64,000 nucleotides of DNA from Streptomyces griseoluteus (GTDB lineage Bacteria; Actinomycetota; Actinomycetes; Streptomycetales; Streptomycetaceae), in NCBI GenBank assembly GCA_000717735.1, contig JOBE01000022.1, positions 62,001 through 126,000 of the forward strand. The letters are read 5' to 3'. Below the pieces are notes generated by a model. The model was given only the letters and a program-made list of their open reading frames with translations. It was not told the DNA's origin and made no database searches. This document shows positions 42,273-51,616 of the stretch, piece after piece (within the stretch, counting starts at the first letter, position 1; the number at the start of each line of letters is the position of its first letter). Made by a program: the position numbers and the translations under genes.

Positions 42273-42977
42273 TCAGGTCAGCAGGCGGTTGGGGTGGGAG
42301 GAGCGGCGGGCCGCGGAGAGGAGGGCGTGGATCCTGGGTCCGGCCTGGTCGATGTCGGTGACGGGGGTGGGGAAGGGCAGCCGGACGTCCTGGTGGCCCG
42401 CGGGGTGTTCGAGCCGCAGGGTGATGCCGTACCGGTCGAGGGCGACGGGGAGGGCGCGGACCATGTCCCGTTCGGGGCGCGGCCTGACGAGCCTGAGGAG
42501 CAGGGACACGAGTTCGCCGTGGCTGTCGACGAGGTGGGTGAGCATGGACGCCTCGCAGGAGGCCATCGGGTCGACGTCGGTCGCGTGGAGCTCTTCGAGG
42601 GTGATGTACGTGCGGCCGTCGGCGTCCTCCAGGAGGGCCTGGCCGAACTCCATGCAGATGCTGCCGCTCGTCTCCGGTTCGTAGGGGGCGGCGAGGAGTC
42701 CGGTCAGGGTGACGCGGGCCCGGAGGCGTTCGCGTACCGGGACGGGGGCGATGTCGGTGAACTCCAGGCGTACGGGGATCCGCGCGGTCTGCCCGTCGTG
42801 GCTCTCCTCCGAGGGGTCGTGCAGGTGGATGTGTCCCATCGGGCCGGTTCCGTCGAGGAGGTGCACCTCCTGGTGGTGTCCGTCGGACACGACGGTCATC
42901 GAGTGGGCGGCGGCCAGGATCGATCGCACGCGTTCGGCGGGGGCGGGCCGTGTGACGCGGGGGCTGAAGGGACGCAT
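42273..42977 (-). CDS. DUF2470-domain protein, probably iron-regulated
   Basis: A 234-residue cytoplasmic protein. The N-terminal half (ERVRSILAAAHSMTVVSDGH, a split-barrel-like part) and the C-terminal DUF2470-like part (HLVDSHGELVSLLLRLV, LDRYGITLRLEHPAG) resemble the HugZ-type heme-handling group. GGGAGAACT precedes the ATG. A DtxR/IdeR-type iron box lies 39-57 bp upstream, so expression should rise when iron is scarce, fitting a role in heme or siderophore iron use. Function is inferred from domain and operator; no other iron gene adjoins it. Confidence 0.75.
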   Translation of the reverse strand: MRPFSPRVTRPAPAERVRSILAAAHSMTVVSDGHHQEVHLLDGTGPMGHIHLHDPSEESHDGQTARIPVRLEFTDIAPVPVRERLRARVTLTGLLAAPYEPETSGSICMEFGQALLEDADGRTYITLEELHATDVDPMASCEASMLTHLVDSHGELVSLLLRLVRPRPERDMVRALPVALDRYGITLRLEHPAGHQDVRLPFPTPVTDIDQAGPRIHALLSAARRSSHPNRLLT

Positions 42978-43015
42978 CCGAGTTCTCCCGGGACAGGTGA
43001 CGGAGACACTATTAC

Positions 43016-43034
43016 TTAGGTAAGCCTAAGCTAA
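43016..43034 (-). promoter_or_regulatory. iron box (DmdR/IdeR/DtxR-type)
   Basis: TTAGGTAAGCCTAAGCTAA matches the 19-bp actinobacterial iron-box palindrome at about 17 positions. It is strikingly AT-rich for this genome and lies just upstream of the DUF2470 gene. Confidence 0.85.
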
Positions 43035-43085
43035 CTTATCGTCGGGAGTCACGGAAGGCCGGGGCGCCGGTCCGCTCACACCGGG

Positions 43086-43505
43086 TCAGGGCGCGTCCCC
43101 GGACCAGTCGAAGCGGCGCGCGTCCCCGGGCCGGGGGTCGTACAGGGAGCGCCCCTCGGCGCCGAAACGCCCGAGCTCCGTCTCCAGGACCGCTCCGGCG
43201 GCCCTCTCCCGCTCCGTCCAGTCGGTGACGTCGAGGAGCAGGCCGTCGAGCGGTCCGCCGACCAGCTCGGCGTAGACCCGGCCGGGCCTCGGTCCCGGAC
43301 GCGGGTCGTCGTGGTCCTGGCCGTAGACCCGGCCTCTCAACAGCTCTTCGTCCGCGTCCTCACCCATGCCCCTGCCCACGCCCCCGTCCATGCCCCTGTC
43401 CCTGTCCATACGGACCAGCGTCCCAGCCGCCTCTGACAACGCCTCGAACCGCCCACCACACAGATCGCCGCAGGTCGACGAGAAGAAGGTCACAGTCGTA
43501 CGCAC
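43086..43505 (-). CDS. small hypothetical protein
   Basis: An open frame of 139 codons on the minus strand with good third-position GC in its latter half (RVYAELVGGPLDGLLLDVTD, GAVLETELGRFGAEGRSLYD). The first third is low-complexity, with Asp/Arg/Gly/Met repeats (MDRDRGMDGGVGRGMGED) encoded by short tandem repeats. No family is recognised. The start is uncertain: GTG at 43505 lacks a proper ribosome site; ATG at 43409 is an alternative. It is divergent from mutA with only about 36 bp between the outermost starts. Confidence 0.5.
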   Translation of the reverse strand: MRTTVTFFSSTCGDLCGGRFEALSEAAGTLVRMDRDRGMDGGVGRGMGEDADEELLRGRVYGQDHDDPRPGPRPGRVYAELVGGPLDGLLLDVTDWTERERAAGAVLETELGRFGAEGRSLYDPRPGDARRFDWSGDAP

Positions 43506-43541
43506 TCCTGGTCACTCCGCGATCTCCCCTAGCATCCGAGC

Positions 43542-45353
43542 ATGACGGTCCTGCCTGACGACGGGCTCTCCCTGGCGTCCGAATTCCCCGACGCGCCACA
43601 CGAACAGTGGCAACACCTCGTGGCGGGTGTCCTGCGCAAGTCGGGCAAGGAGGTCTCCGGCGACGCAGCCGAGGACGCCCTGTCCACACTTCTGGAGGAC
43701 GGCCTCGACATCCGTCCGCTGTACACGGCGCGCGAGGCCGCGCCCGACACCGGCCTGCCCGGCTTCGCGCCCTTCGTACGCGGCGGCCGCGCCGAGGGCA
43801 CCGCCCTCGGCGGCTGGGACGTGCGCCAGCGCCACCTCGCACCCGACAACGACGCCGTCCTCTCCGACCTGGAGAACGGCGTCACCTCCCTCTGGCTGGG
43901 CGTCGGCGGCACCGGCATCCCGGTCGCCTCCCTGGACAAGGTCCTCGACGGCGTCTACCTCGACCTCGCGCCCGTCGCCCTCGACGCGGGCGACGAGACG
44001 GCCACGGCGGCCGAGCGGCTCCTCGGGCTGTACGAGGAGCGGGGCGTCGCCGCGGACGCGGCCCGGGGCAACCTGGGCGCGGACCCCCTCGGCCACGAGG
44101 CCCGCACCGGACGGCCTTCGTACGACCTGGCGTCCGTCGCCGGTCTCGCGCGCCGCTGCGCCGCCACCTACCCGGGCCTGCGGGCCCTGACCGTGGACGC
44201 GCTGCCGTACCACGAGGCCGGCGGCTCGGCCGCGCAGGAGCTGGGCTGCTCGCTCGCGACCGGCGTGGCCTATCTGCGCGGTCTGACCGACGCGGGACTG
44301 GGCGTCGCCGAGGCCTGCGGACAGCTGGAGTTCCGCTACGCGGCGACCGCCGACCAGTTCCTGACGATCGCCAAGCTCCGCGCGGCGCGCCGGCTGTGGG
44401 CCCGGGTGGCCGAGGTCTGCGGCGCCCGGGACGCGGGCGCCCAGCGCCAGCACGCGGTGACCTCGACGGTGATGATGACCCGCCGCGACCCGTGGGTGAA
44501 CATGCTGCGGACCACGGTGGCGACGCTCGCCGCCGGGGTCGGCGGCGCCGACAGCGTGACCGTGCTCCCCTTCGACGAGGCGCTCGGCCTGCCGGACGCG
44601 TTCGCGCGCCGGATCGCCCGTAACACCTCCACCGTCCTCATCGAGGAGTCGCACCTCTCCCGGGTGATCGACCCGGCGGGCGGTTCCTGGTACGTGGAGC
44701 GGCTGACCGACGAGCTCGCGCACGCGGCCTGGGAGTTCTTCCAGGACATCGAGCGGGCGGGCGGCCAGCAGGCCGCGCTGCGGTCCGGGACGATCGGCGA
44801 ACGCCTCGCCGGGACCTGGGCCGCGCGCAGCGCGAAGCTCGCCACCCGCCGCGAACCGATCACCGGCGTCAGCGAGTTCCCGAACCTGACGGAGAAGCCC
44901 GTCGACCGCGAGCCCGCGCCCCGGCCGCCGGCCGGCGGCCTCCCCCGGGTCCGGCGCGACGAGGCCTTCGAGGCGCTCCGCGCCCGCTCCGACGCGCATC
45001 TCGCCGCGACCGGGGCCCGGCCCCGGGTCTACCTGGCCGCACTCGGCCCGGCCGCCGCGTACTCGGCCCGGGTCGCGTTCGCCACGAACCTCTTCCAGGC
45101 GGGCGGCGTCGAGACCGTCACCGAGGGCACGTTCGAGGAGAGCGGTGCCCGCGAGGTCTGCCTCTGCTCCAGCGACGCGCTGTACGAGGAGCGGGCCGGG
45201 ACCGTGGCGGCGGAGCTGCGCGCGGCAGGCGCCGAGCACGTCCTCCTCGCCGGCCGTCCGGGGGCGTACCCCGGTGTCGACACCTACCTCTTCGCGGGCT
45301 GTGACGCCGTCGCCCTGCTCTCCACCGCCCTCGACCGCATGGGAGTGTCCTGA
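43542..45353 (+). CDS. mutA: methylmalonyl-CoA mutase small subunit
   Basis: A 603-residue subunit of B12-dependent methylmalonyl-CoA mutase, which interconverts succinyl-CoA and methylmalonyl-CoA, a precursor of polyketide extender units. The TIM-barrel part (TARDAAPDTG-like [63 protein letters not shown]) matches the paralogous catalytic subunit, while the C-terminal domain lacks the cobalamin-binding DxHxxG, as is normal for the small subunit. Its TGA overlaps the mutB ATG, ensuring balanced subunits. No cobalamin riboswitch is visible upstream. Confidence 0.94.
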   Translation: MTVLPDDGLSLASEFPDAPHEQWQHLVAGVLRKSGKEVSGDAAEDALSTLLEDGLDIRPLYTAREAAPDTGLPGFAPFVRGGRAEGTALGGWDVRQRHLAPDNDAVLSDLENGVTSLWLGVGGTGIPVASLDKVLDGVYLDLAPVALDAGDETATAAERLLGLYEERGVAADAARGNLGADPLGHEARTGRPSYDLASVAGLARRCAATYPGLRALTVDALPYHEAGGSAAQELGCSLATGVAYLRGLTDAGLGVAEACGQLEFRYAATADQFLTIAKLRAARRLWARVAEVCGARDAGAQRQHAVTSTVMMTRRDPWVNMLRTTVATLAAGVGGADSVTVLPFDEALGLPDAFARRIARNTSTVLIEESHLSRVIDPAGGSWYVERLTDELAHAAWEFFQDIERAGGQQAALRSGTIGERLAGTWAARSAKLATRREPITGVSEFPNLTEKPVDREPAPRPPAGGLPRVRRDEAFEALRARSDAHLAATGARPRVYLAALGPAAAYSARVAFATNLFQAGGVETVTEGTFEESGAREVCLCSSDALYEERAGTVAAELRAAGAEHVLLAGRPGAYPGVDTYLFAGCDAVALLSTALDRMGVS

Positions 45354-47527
45354 TGTCCATCCCCGACTTCTCCGGGATCGAGCTCGGGGCGCCGGCCGCC
45401 GACGGCGGCGCCGACGCGTGGCGTGCGGCCGTCGAGAAGGCGGCGGGCGGTGACGACCTGCTCTGGGAGACCCCGGAGGGCATCGGCGTCAAGCCGCTCT
45501 ACACCGGTGAGGACCTGGAGGGCCTGGACTTCCTGGGCACGTTCCCCGGCATCGCCCCGTACCTGCGCGGCCCGTACCCGACGATGTACGTCAACCAGCC
45601 CTGGACGATCCGGCAGTACGCGGGCTTCTCCACGGCCGAGGAGTCGAACGCCTTCTACCGGCGCAACCTCGCGGCCGGCCAGAAGGGCCTGTCGGTCGCC
45701 TTCGACCTGCCGACCCACCGCGGCTACGACAGCGACCACCCGCGCGTCACCGGTGACGTCGGCATGGCCGGTGTGGCCATCGACTCGATCTACGACATGC
45801 GGCAGCTGTTCGACGGCATCCCGCTGGACCGGATGACGGTGTCGATGACGATGAACGGCGCCGTGCTGCCGGTCCTCGCGCTGTACATCGTGGCGGCCGA
45901 GGAGCAGGGCGTTCCGCCCGAGAAGCTGGCCGGGACCATCCAGAACGACATCCTCAAGGAGTTCATGGTCCGCAACACGTACATCTATCCGCCGGGTCCC
46001 TCGATGCGGATCATCTCCGACATCTTCGCGTACACCTCCCAGCGGATGCCGCGCTACAACTCCATCTCCATCTCCGGCTACCACATCCAGGAGGCCGGAG
46101 CCACGGCCGACCTGGAGCTGGCGTACACCCTCGCCGACGGCGTGGAGTACATCCGCGCGGGCCGGGAGGCCGGGCTCGACGTCGACGCGTTCGCGCCGCG
46201 CCTGTCGTTCTTCTGGGCGATCGGCATGAACTTCTTCATGGAGATCGCCAAGCTGCGCGCGGCCCGTCTCCTCTGGGCCAAGCTGGTCAAGCAGTTCGAC
46301 CCGCAGAACCCCAAGTCGCTCTCGCTGCGGACCCATTCGCAGACCTCCGGCTGGTCGCTCACCGCGCAGGACGTGTTCAACAACGTCACCCGGACCTGTG
46401 TGGAGGCGATGGCGGCCACCCAGGGCCACACCCAGTCGCTGCACACCAACGCCCTCGACGAGGCGCTGGCCCTGCCGACGGACTTCTCCGCCCGGATCGC
46501 CCGCAACACCCAGCTCCTCCTCCAGCAGGAGTCGGGCACCTGCCGGACCATCGACCCGTGGGGCGGCAGCGCGTACGTCGAGAAGCTCACCCACGACCTC
46601 GCCCGGCGCGCCTGGAAGCACATCCAGGAGGTCGAGCAGGCCGGCGGCATGGCGAAGGCGATCGACGCCGGCATCCCCAAGCTGCGCGTGGAGGAGGCCG
46701 CGGCCCGTACCCAGGCCCGGATCGACTCCGGCCGGCAGCCGGTGATCGGCGTCAACAAGTACCGGGTGGCGACCGACGAGCAGATCGACGTCCTCAAGGT
46801 CGACAACTCCTCCGTACGGTCCCAGCAGATCGCCAAGCTGAAGCGGCTGCGCGAGGAGCGCGACGAGCGGGCCTGCCAGGACGCGCTCGCCGCGCTCACC
46901 CGGGCCGCGGGCGGCGACGGCAACCTCCTGGAGCTCGCGGTGAACGCGGCCCGCGCGATGGCGACCGTCGGCGAGATCTCCGACGCCCTGGAGAAGGTGT
47001 ACGGGCGGCACGCGGGCCAGATCCGTACGATCTCCGGTGTGTACCGCACCGAAGCAGGCGAGTCCCCCTCCGTGGAGCGCACCCGGGCCCTGGTCGACGC
47101 CTTCGGCGAGGCCGAGGGGCGCCGGCCGCGCATCCTGGTCGCCAAGATGGGCCAGGACGGCCACGACCGCGGCCAGAAGGTCATCGCCACCGCCTTCGCC
47201 GACCTGGGCTTCGACGTCGACGTCGGCCCGCTGTTCCAGACCCCTGCCGAGGTGGCCCGCCAGGCCGTCGAGGCGGACGTGCACATCGTCGGGGTCTCGT
47301 CGCTGGCCGCCGGACACCTCACGCTCGTACCGGCGCTCCGGGAGGAACTGGCCGCGGAGGGCCGCGAGGACATCATGATCGTGGTCGGCGGGGTGATTCC
47401 TCCGCAGGACGTGGCGACGCTCCTGGAGATGGGCGCGGCGGCCGTGTTCCCGCCGGGAACGGTGATCCCCGACGCGGCCCACGACCTCGTGACGCGCCTT
47501 TCGGCCGACCTCGGGCACGAGCGGTGA
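45353..47527 (+). CDS. mutB: methylmalonyl-CoA mutase large (catalytic) subunit
   Basis: A 724-residue catalytic subunit. The N-terminal barrel includes [20 protein letters not shown] and [22 protein letters not shown] (cores [18 protein letters not shown]) for CoA and substrate binding. The C-terminal flavodoxin-like domain has [10 protein letters not shown] with His604 as lower cobalt ligand, then VSSLAAGH and VGGVIP. Length is normal. It overlaps mutA (TGATG) and meaB (GTGA), forming a tight mutA-mutB-meaB operon with the protective GTPase. Confidence 0.96.
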   Translation: MSIPDFSGIELGAPAADGGADAWRAAVEKAAGGDDLLWETPEGIGVKPLYTGEDLEGLDFLGTFPGIAPYLRGPYPTMYVNQPWTIRQYAGFSTAEESNAFYRRNLAAGQKGLSVAFDLPTHRGYDSDHPRVTGDVGMAGVAIDSIYDMRQLFDGIPLDRMTVSMTMNGAVLPVLALYIVAAEEQGVPPEKLAGTIQNDILKEFMVRNTYIYPPGPSMRIISDIFAYTSQRMPRYNSISISGYHIQEAGATADLELAYTLADGVEYIRAGREAGLDVDAFAPRLSFFWAIGMNFFMEIAKLRAARLLWAKLVKQFDPQNPKSLSLRTHSQTSGWSLTAQDVFNNVTRTCVEAMAATQGHTQSLHTNALDEALALPTDFSARIARNTQLLLQQESGTCRTIDPWGGSAYVEKLTHDLARRAWKHIQEVEQAGGMAKAIDAGIPKLRVEEAAARTQARIDSGRQPVIGVNKYRVATDEQIDVLKVDNSSVRSQQIAKLKRLREERDERACQDALAALTRAAGGDGNLLELAVNAARAMATVGEISDALEKVYGRHAGQIRTISGVYRTEAGESPSVERTRALVDAFGEAEGRRPRILVAKMGQDGHDRGQKVIATAFADLGFDVDVGPLFQTPAEVARQAVEADVHIVGVSSLAAGHLTLVPALREELAAEGREDIMIVVGGVIPPQDVATLLEMGAAAVFPPGTVIPDAAHDLVTRLSADLGHER

Positions 47528-48507
47528 TCGATCTCGACACGTACGCACGGGGTGTGCGGGAGGGGAAGCGGGCGCTGGTCGCCCGCGCGATCACCCTCGT
47601 CGAGTCGACCCGCCCGCAGCACCGGGCGCTCGCCCAGGAGCTCCTGACGGAGCTGCTTCCGCACAGCGGGAACGCCGTGCGGATCGGGATCAGCGGAGTG
47701 CCCGGTGTCGGCAAGTCGACGTTCATCGACGCGTTCGGGACGATGCTCACCGGGCTCGGCCACCGGGTCGCGGTGCTCGCCGTGGACCCGTCGTCGAACC
47801 GCACCGGCGGCTCCATCCTGGGCGACAAGACCCGGATGGAGCGGCTCGCCGTCGACCCGGCGGCGTTCGTCCGCCCCTCCCCCACCGCAGGCACGCTCGG
47901 CGGTGTCGCGAAGGCGACCCGTGAGTCGATCGTGGTGATGGAGGCCGCCGGTTACGACGTGGTGCTCGTCGAGACGGTGGGTGTCGGCCAGTCCGAGACC
48001 GCCGTCGCCGACATGGTCGACTCCTTCCTGCTGCTCACCCTGGCCCGTACCGGGGACCAGCTCCAGGGCATCAAGAAGGGCGTCCTGGAACTCGCCGACG
48101 TCGTCGCCGTCAACAAGGCCGACGGCCCGCACGAGCGCGACGCCCAGGCCGCGGCCCGCGAACTGGCGGGCGCGCTGCGGCTCATGCACGGCGCCGACTC
48201 CTTCTGGACGCCGCCGGTCCTCAGCTGCAGCGCCCGGGAGTCCGCGGGCCTGGACGAGGTGTGGGGGCGGCTCCGGCAGCACCGGACCCTGCTCGACTCG
48301 ACCGGCCGTCTCACGGCCAAGCGCCAGGACCAGCAGGTCGACTGGACCTGGACCATGGTCCGCGACGAGCTCCTGCGCCGGCTCCACACGGACCCGGCGG
48401 TCCGGGACCTCGCGCCCGCCCTGGAGGGGCGGGTGCGCGCCGGGGAGCTGACGGCGACCCTGGCCGCCGAGCAGATCCTGACCGCCTTCGGCGAGCGTCG
48501 CGACTGA
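47524..48507 (+). CDS. meaB: methylmalonyl-CoA mutase-associated G-protein MeaB
   Basis: A 327-residue P-loop GTPase of the MeaB/ArgK group that gates cofactor loading and guards the mutase against inactivation. The Walker [10 protein letters not shown] is at residues 58-66; [21 protein letters not shown] (core [18 protein letters not shown]), ETVGVGQSE and the base-specificity motif NKAD follow. The GTG overlaps the mutB stop. A strong terminator lies 40 bp downstream, so the operon ends here. Confidence 0.95.
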   Translation: MIDLDTYARGVREGKRALVARAITLVESTRPQHRALAQELLTELLPHSGNAVRIGISGVPGVGKSTFIDAFGTMLTGLGHRVAVLAVDPSSNRTGGSILGDKTRMERLAVDPAAFVRPSPTAGTLGGVAKATRESIVVMEAAGYDVVLVETVGVGQSETAVADMVDSFLLLTLARTGDQLQGIKKGVLELADVVAVNKADGPHERDAQAAARELAGALRLMHGADSFWTPPVLSCSARESAGLDEVWGRLRQHRTLLDSTGRLTAKRQDQQVDWTWTMVRDELLRRLHTDPAVRDLAPALEGRVRAGELTATLAAEQILTAFGERRD

Positions 48508-48547
48508 CGACTCCCGCGCAGGAGACCTTCCTCTCCACGGCGCCTCC

Positions 48548-48573
48548 GGGGCCTCCCTTCGCGGGGAGGCCCC
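48548..48573 (+). terminator. terminator of mutA-mutB-meaB
   Basis: GGGGCCTCCC pairs with GGGAGGCCCC (10 bp), 6-base loop, then CTTTTC-like sequence: a classical rho-independent terminator. Confidence 0.85.
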
Positions 48574-48591
48574 TTTTCACGCTCCCCCGCA

Positions 48592-48611
48592 TACCCACTT
48601 TTTTGTGGGTA
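48592..48611. other. AT-rich hairpin TACCCAC-T6-GTGGGTA
   Basis: A 7-bp inverted repeat with a pure T6 loop, between the convergent meaB and hxlR ends. It could be a second terminator or a protein-binding site. The rest of the gap to 48678 shows nothing else. Confidence 0.5.
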
Positions 48612-48678
48612 CTTGTCGGGGGCACGCGCCCCGGGCGAAGCTGGAAGCGGCCCGGAGGAAGGGGGGGACGAGCGGGCC

Positions 48679-49029
48679 TCAGGAAGCGGTCGGCACGGCC
48701 GTGAGCCGGTCCAGGCGACGGTGGCCCCAGTCGGACAACGGGGCCAGCGCATCGGAGAGTTCCTGTCCGAAGGCGGTCAGCGAGTAGACGGTCTTCGGGG
48801 GCATGACGTCGTACACCTCGCGGTGCACGAGTCCGTCCTCCTCCATCTCGCGCAGTGCCTGGGTCAGCACCCGCTCGCTGATGTCGGGGAGCTTCCGGCG
48901 TATCTCGCCGGGACGGTGCGGGCCGGTCTCGAGCAGCCACAGCAGGGCCGTCTTCCATTTGCCCTCGATGACGACCATCGCGGCGTTCACTCCGCAGACG
49001 TTCGTGTCCTGGACCCGGGCGCGATTCAT
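48679..49029 (-). CDS. HxlR-family transcriptional regulator
   Basis: A 116-residue winged helix-turn-helix protein. The early Cys12 (TNVCGVNAAMVVIEGKWK) is the conserved HxlR redox-sensitive position, followed by LLETGPHRPGEIRRKLPDIS and VLTQALREMEEDGLVHREVY, the recognition helix and wing. The ATG at 49029 has AGAGGGA upstream. It is divergent from the imine-reductase-like gene, and three 13-bp tandem repeats lie between them, so it probably controls that gene in response to electrophiles or thiol oxidation; this is inference from family behaviour. Confidence 0.9.
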   Translation of the reverse strand: MNRARVQDTNVCGVNAAMVVIEGKWKTALLWLLETGPHRPGEIRRKLPDISERVLTQALREMEEDGLVHREVYDVMPPKTVYSLTAFGQELSDALAPLSDWGHRRLDRLTAVPTAS

Positions 49030-49055
49030 CCGCGTCCCTCTCCTTCCTCCGGCAC

Positions 49056-49094
49056 TTCTCGCCTTCACCTCTTACCTTCACTTCTTACCTTCAC
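49056..49094. repeat. three 13-bp tandem repeats in the divergent hxlR promoter region
   Basis: Read on the minus strand the units are GTGAAGGTAAGAA, GTGAAGGTAAGAG and GTGAAGGCGAGAA, contiguous. They fill half of the 87-bp gap between the two start codons and are a candidate regulator-binding array. Confidence 0.75.
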
Positions 49095-49116
49095 CATGTC
49101 ACAAGGGAGTTCACCC

Positions 49117-50031
49117 ATGCCTTCTTCCGCCATGCCCTCTTCCGGCACGCCCTCCGCCGGGCAGCACGCGGTCACGGTTCTCGGACTCGGGCCGATGGGA
49201 CGGGCCTTGACCTCCGCCTTCCTGGCGGCGGGCGTACGGACCACCGTGTGGAACCGGACGCCCGGCCGGGACGGCGAGCTGATCGCCGCCGGTGCCGTCT
49301 CGGCCGCGAGCCCCGAAGAGGCGGTCGCCGCGAGCCCGTTGACCGTGGTCTGCCTGGTCAACTACGACGCCGCCGACTCCGTCCTGCGGCAGGAGGCCGT
49401 GACGGACGCGCTCAAGGGGCGGAGCGTCGTGAACCTGAGCGCCGACGCCCCCGAGCGGGCCAGGGACACCGGGCGCTGGGCCGACGAGCACGGGATCGGC
49501 TATCTCGACGGCGCCATCATGACCCCGACCCCGACCATCGGGACGCCGGCGGGGGTGTTCCTGCACAGCGGCCCCGAGGCGCTCTACCGCGAACACCGGC
49601 CCGTACTCGACGCCCTGGGCGGCACCCACACCCACCTCGGGGAGGAGGTCAGCCGGGCGGCGGCGTACGACATCGCGCTGCTCGACATCTTCTGGACGTC
49701 GATGACGGGATACGTCCACGCCCTCGCGGTGGCGCGTGCCGAGGGCATCTCCCCGACCGAGCTCGCCCCCTTCGCCCAGGGCATCGGCGCGATCCTGCCG
49801 CCGCTGTTCCAGGAGCTGGCCGAGGAGGTGGAGAACGGCACGTACTCCGGCGAGGGGAACCCGCTCACCTCCGCGGTGTCGACGATGGCGCACATCGTGC
49901 ACGCGTCCGAGGCGCACGGCATCGACGCGGGCGTGATGCGCGCCGCCGAGGGTCTGGCCCGCCGGACGGTGGCCCTGGGCCACGGTGCGGAGGGCTTCAC
50001 CCGGATCGCCGAGGTCCTCGGACGCCGCTGA
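49117..50031 (+). CDS. NAD(P)-dependent imine reductase-like/beta-hydroxyacid dehydrogenase family protein
   Basis: A 304-residue dehydrogenase. Rossmann motif GLGPMG at about residues 23-28, then WNRTPGR; the DGAIMTPTPTIGTPAGVFLH region and the all-alpha C-terminal dimerisation domain (AAAYDIALLDIFWTSMTGYVH) are typical of the imine reductase branch. It probably reduces a C=N or C=O group; the natural substrate is unknown. AAGGGAG is seven bases before the ATG at 49117. It is divergent from the HxlR regulator, a common arrangement for an inducible detoxification enzyme. A MITE-like repeat lies just after its stop. Confidence 0.88.
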   Translation: MPSSAMPSSGTPSAGQHAVTVLGLGPMGRALTSAFLAAGVRTTVWNRTPGRDGELIAAGAVSAASPEEAVAASPLTVVCLVNYDAADSVLRQEAVTDALKGRSVVNLSADAPERARDTGRWADEHGIGYLDGAIMTPTPTIGTPAGVFLHSGPEALYREHRPVLDALGGTHTHLGEEVSRAAAYDIALLDIFWTSMTGYVHALAVARAEGISPTELAPFAQGIGAILPPLFQELAEEVENGTYSGEGNPLTSAVSTMAHIVHASEAHGIDAGVMRAAEGLARRTVALGHGAEGFTRIAEVLGRR

Positions 50032-50046
50032 TCCGGCGCACGGTTC

Positions 50047-50208
50047 AGACCGACCGGCACATGGGGGGGGTGGAAGAAGGAACGGCGCCGGGTGGGTGCA
50101 GCCGCAAGGCGGAGGATCGAGGCATGGCGGAGCCATGGTGATGGACGACAACGCCGCAGATGTGCGTGCCCAGCCCCGCGACGCCGCCCCCCATGTGCCG
50201 GTCGGTCT
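50047..50208. mobile_element. MITE-like repeat, copy C, with perfect 22-bp terminal inverted repeats
   Basis: AGACCGACCGGCACATGGGGGG (only its first bases and ends are needed: AGACCGACC at 50047, GGTCGGTCT ending 50208) recurs perfectly inverted over 22 bp at 50187-50208. Inside is a core related to copies A and B (GGCGGAGGAT, GGCATGGCGGAGCCATGG, GACGACAACGCCGC). It fills the gap between two convergent genes and its last base is in the stop codon of the NO synthase gene. Confidence 0.85.
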
Positions 50209-51425
50209 CAGGTGCGCGCCAGGAAGGCCGGCCGGAGCGAGGGGTCCACCGGGTCGTAGTACCGGTGGAAGACCGGGGTGGCGGCGCCGGACACCGGGGG
50301 GACGATCCAGCTCCAGTCGGCGGGCGTCGCCCTGCCGTGCCGGCTCTCCTGGGCGATGTGCCGGAGGAACCGCTGCGACTCGGTGTGGTGGTCGGCCATC
50401 GTCACCCCGGCCTCCTGGAAGGAGTGCAGCACCGCCAGGTTGAGTTCGACGAGCGCCCGGTCGCGCCACAGGGTCCGCTCGGTGGACCGGTCGAGTCCGA
50501 GCCGGTCGGCCACGACCGGGAGGAGGTCGTACCGGTCGGCGTCGGCGAGGTTGCGGGCGCCTATCTCGGTGCCCATGTACCAGCCGTTGAACGGCGCCGC
50601 CGGATACCGCACGCCGCCGATCTCCAGCGTCATGTCGCTGATCGCGGGCACGGCGTACCACCGCAGGCCGAGCTCCGCGAACCACGCGTGGTCGGGGTGG
50701 CTGAGCGGCACCTCGTGCACGGAGCCGTCCGGCAGCTCGTACCACGCGGGCCGCTCGCCGGGGCGCTCCCGCACCATCAACGGCAGTACCTGGAAGGGCT
50801 CTTCCTCCCGCTTCCAGCCCAGGTCGCGGGCCTGCTCGGTCAGGGACGCGCTGCGCGGGTCGCCGCACGGGCCGCCGTCGTCGCCGCGGTGTCCGGCGTA
50901 GCGCACCAGCTGGTCGTTGACGATCCGGGGCGCGGGGCGGCCCGGCCGGTCGGGCGCGAAGACGGAGATCACCGGGCGGATCCTGCCTCCGTTGCCCGCC
51001 AGGCGCAGGTGCTCGAAGCACTCGGCGGCGATGTCGTCGGCGGTGGCGAGGTGCCGCAGGTCGCGCACGACGAGGCTGCGCCAGTAGAGCCTGCCGATGC
51101 AGCGGGCCGCGTTGCGCCAGGCGACGCGGGCGCCGAAGGCGAGTTCGGCCGGGGAGTGCTCGTAGGTTCCGGTCCTGTCGATCTCGGCGAGCACCTGGCG
51201 GACCCGGATGTCCACGTCTCCGGCGCCGGGTTGCTCGTCGTGGAACTGGCGGACGAACCGTTCGGCCTGCTGCCGGTCGGCGAGGGGCGGCGGCGCGACC
51301 GGGGGCGCGGGGTCGGGGGCGATGCGGGCGGGGTCCCCGGACGTGTAGGGGCAGACGCCCGTGCTGGGGACGGGCTTCCGGCGGCGGCTCAGGCTGAAGA
51401 TCAATGTGTTCCTCCCGGCGTCCAT
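50208..51425 (-). CDS. nos: bacterial nitric oxide synthase oxygenase
   Basis: A 405-residue NOS oxygenase that makes NO from arginine with reductase partners encoded elsewhere. Heme-ligand Cys109 is in WRNAARCIGRLYW; the substrate-site blocks FNGWYMGTEIGARNL and HHTESQRFLRHI (ADHHTESQ) are present, as is the C-terminal WSWIVPP. No reductase domain, as in other bacterial NOS. Start is uncertain: ATG at 51425 has a poor ribosome site, while a TTG at 51404 has a perfect GGGAGG six bases upstream. It is divergent from the acyltransferase-aminotransferase gene. Streptomyces NOS serves nitration in thaxtomin-type pathways, but no nitrating P450 is nearby. Confidence 0.92.
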   Translation of the reverse strand: MDAGRNTLIFSLSRRRKPVPSTGVCPYTSGDPARIAPDPAPPVAPPPLADRQQAERFVRQFHDEQPGAGDVDIRVRQVLAEIDRTGTYEHSPAELAFGARVAWRNAARCIGRLYWRSLVVRDLRHLATADDIAAECFEHLRLAGNGGRIRPVISVFAPDRPGRPAPRIVNDQLVRYAGHRGDDGGPCGDPRSASLTEQARDLGWKREEEPFQVLPLMVRERPGERPAWYELPDGSVHEVPLSHPDHAWFAELGLRWYAVPAISDMTLEIGGVRYPAAPFNGWYMGTEIGARNLADADRYDLLPVVADRLGLDRSTERTLWRDRALVELNLAVLHSFQEAGVTMADHHTESQRFLRHIAQESRHGRATPADWSWIVPPVSGAATPVFHRYYDPVDPSLRPAFLART

Positions 51426-51534
51426 GACTACCGTATGAACACGTGCGGGAGCGGAGAGTACGTGAATCTCCGCATCCGGCGGCGCCGACGCTGGTACGGT
51501 GCCCCGCCCGCCCTCAACTGCCCTGATCATCGGC

Positions 51535-51550
51535 TGAGTACGCGTACTCA
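51535..51550. promoter_or_regulatory. 16-bp palindrome in the NOS/acyltransferase divergent region
   Basis: TGAGTACGCGTACTCA is a perfect palindrome in the 191-bp gap between the divergent starts, 67 bp before the plus-strand gene. It is a likely operator for an unknown regulator. Confidence 0.65.
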
Positions 51551-51616
51551 GGTGCCGTCGGCTTGACTCATCCATGCTGGGGCGCGACTGCCGGACCGTC
51601 TCAGGGGGACACACGC

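Noticed and set aside
43506-43541. Cobalamin riboswitch before mutA
   Set aside because: The gap to the divergent frame is only about 36 bp and holds no B12-box-like element.
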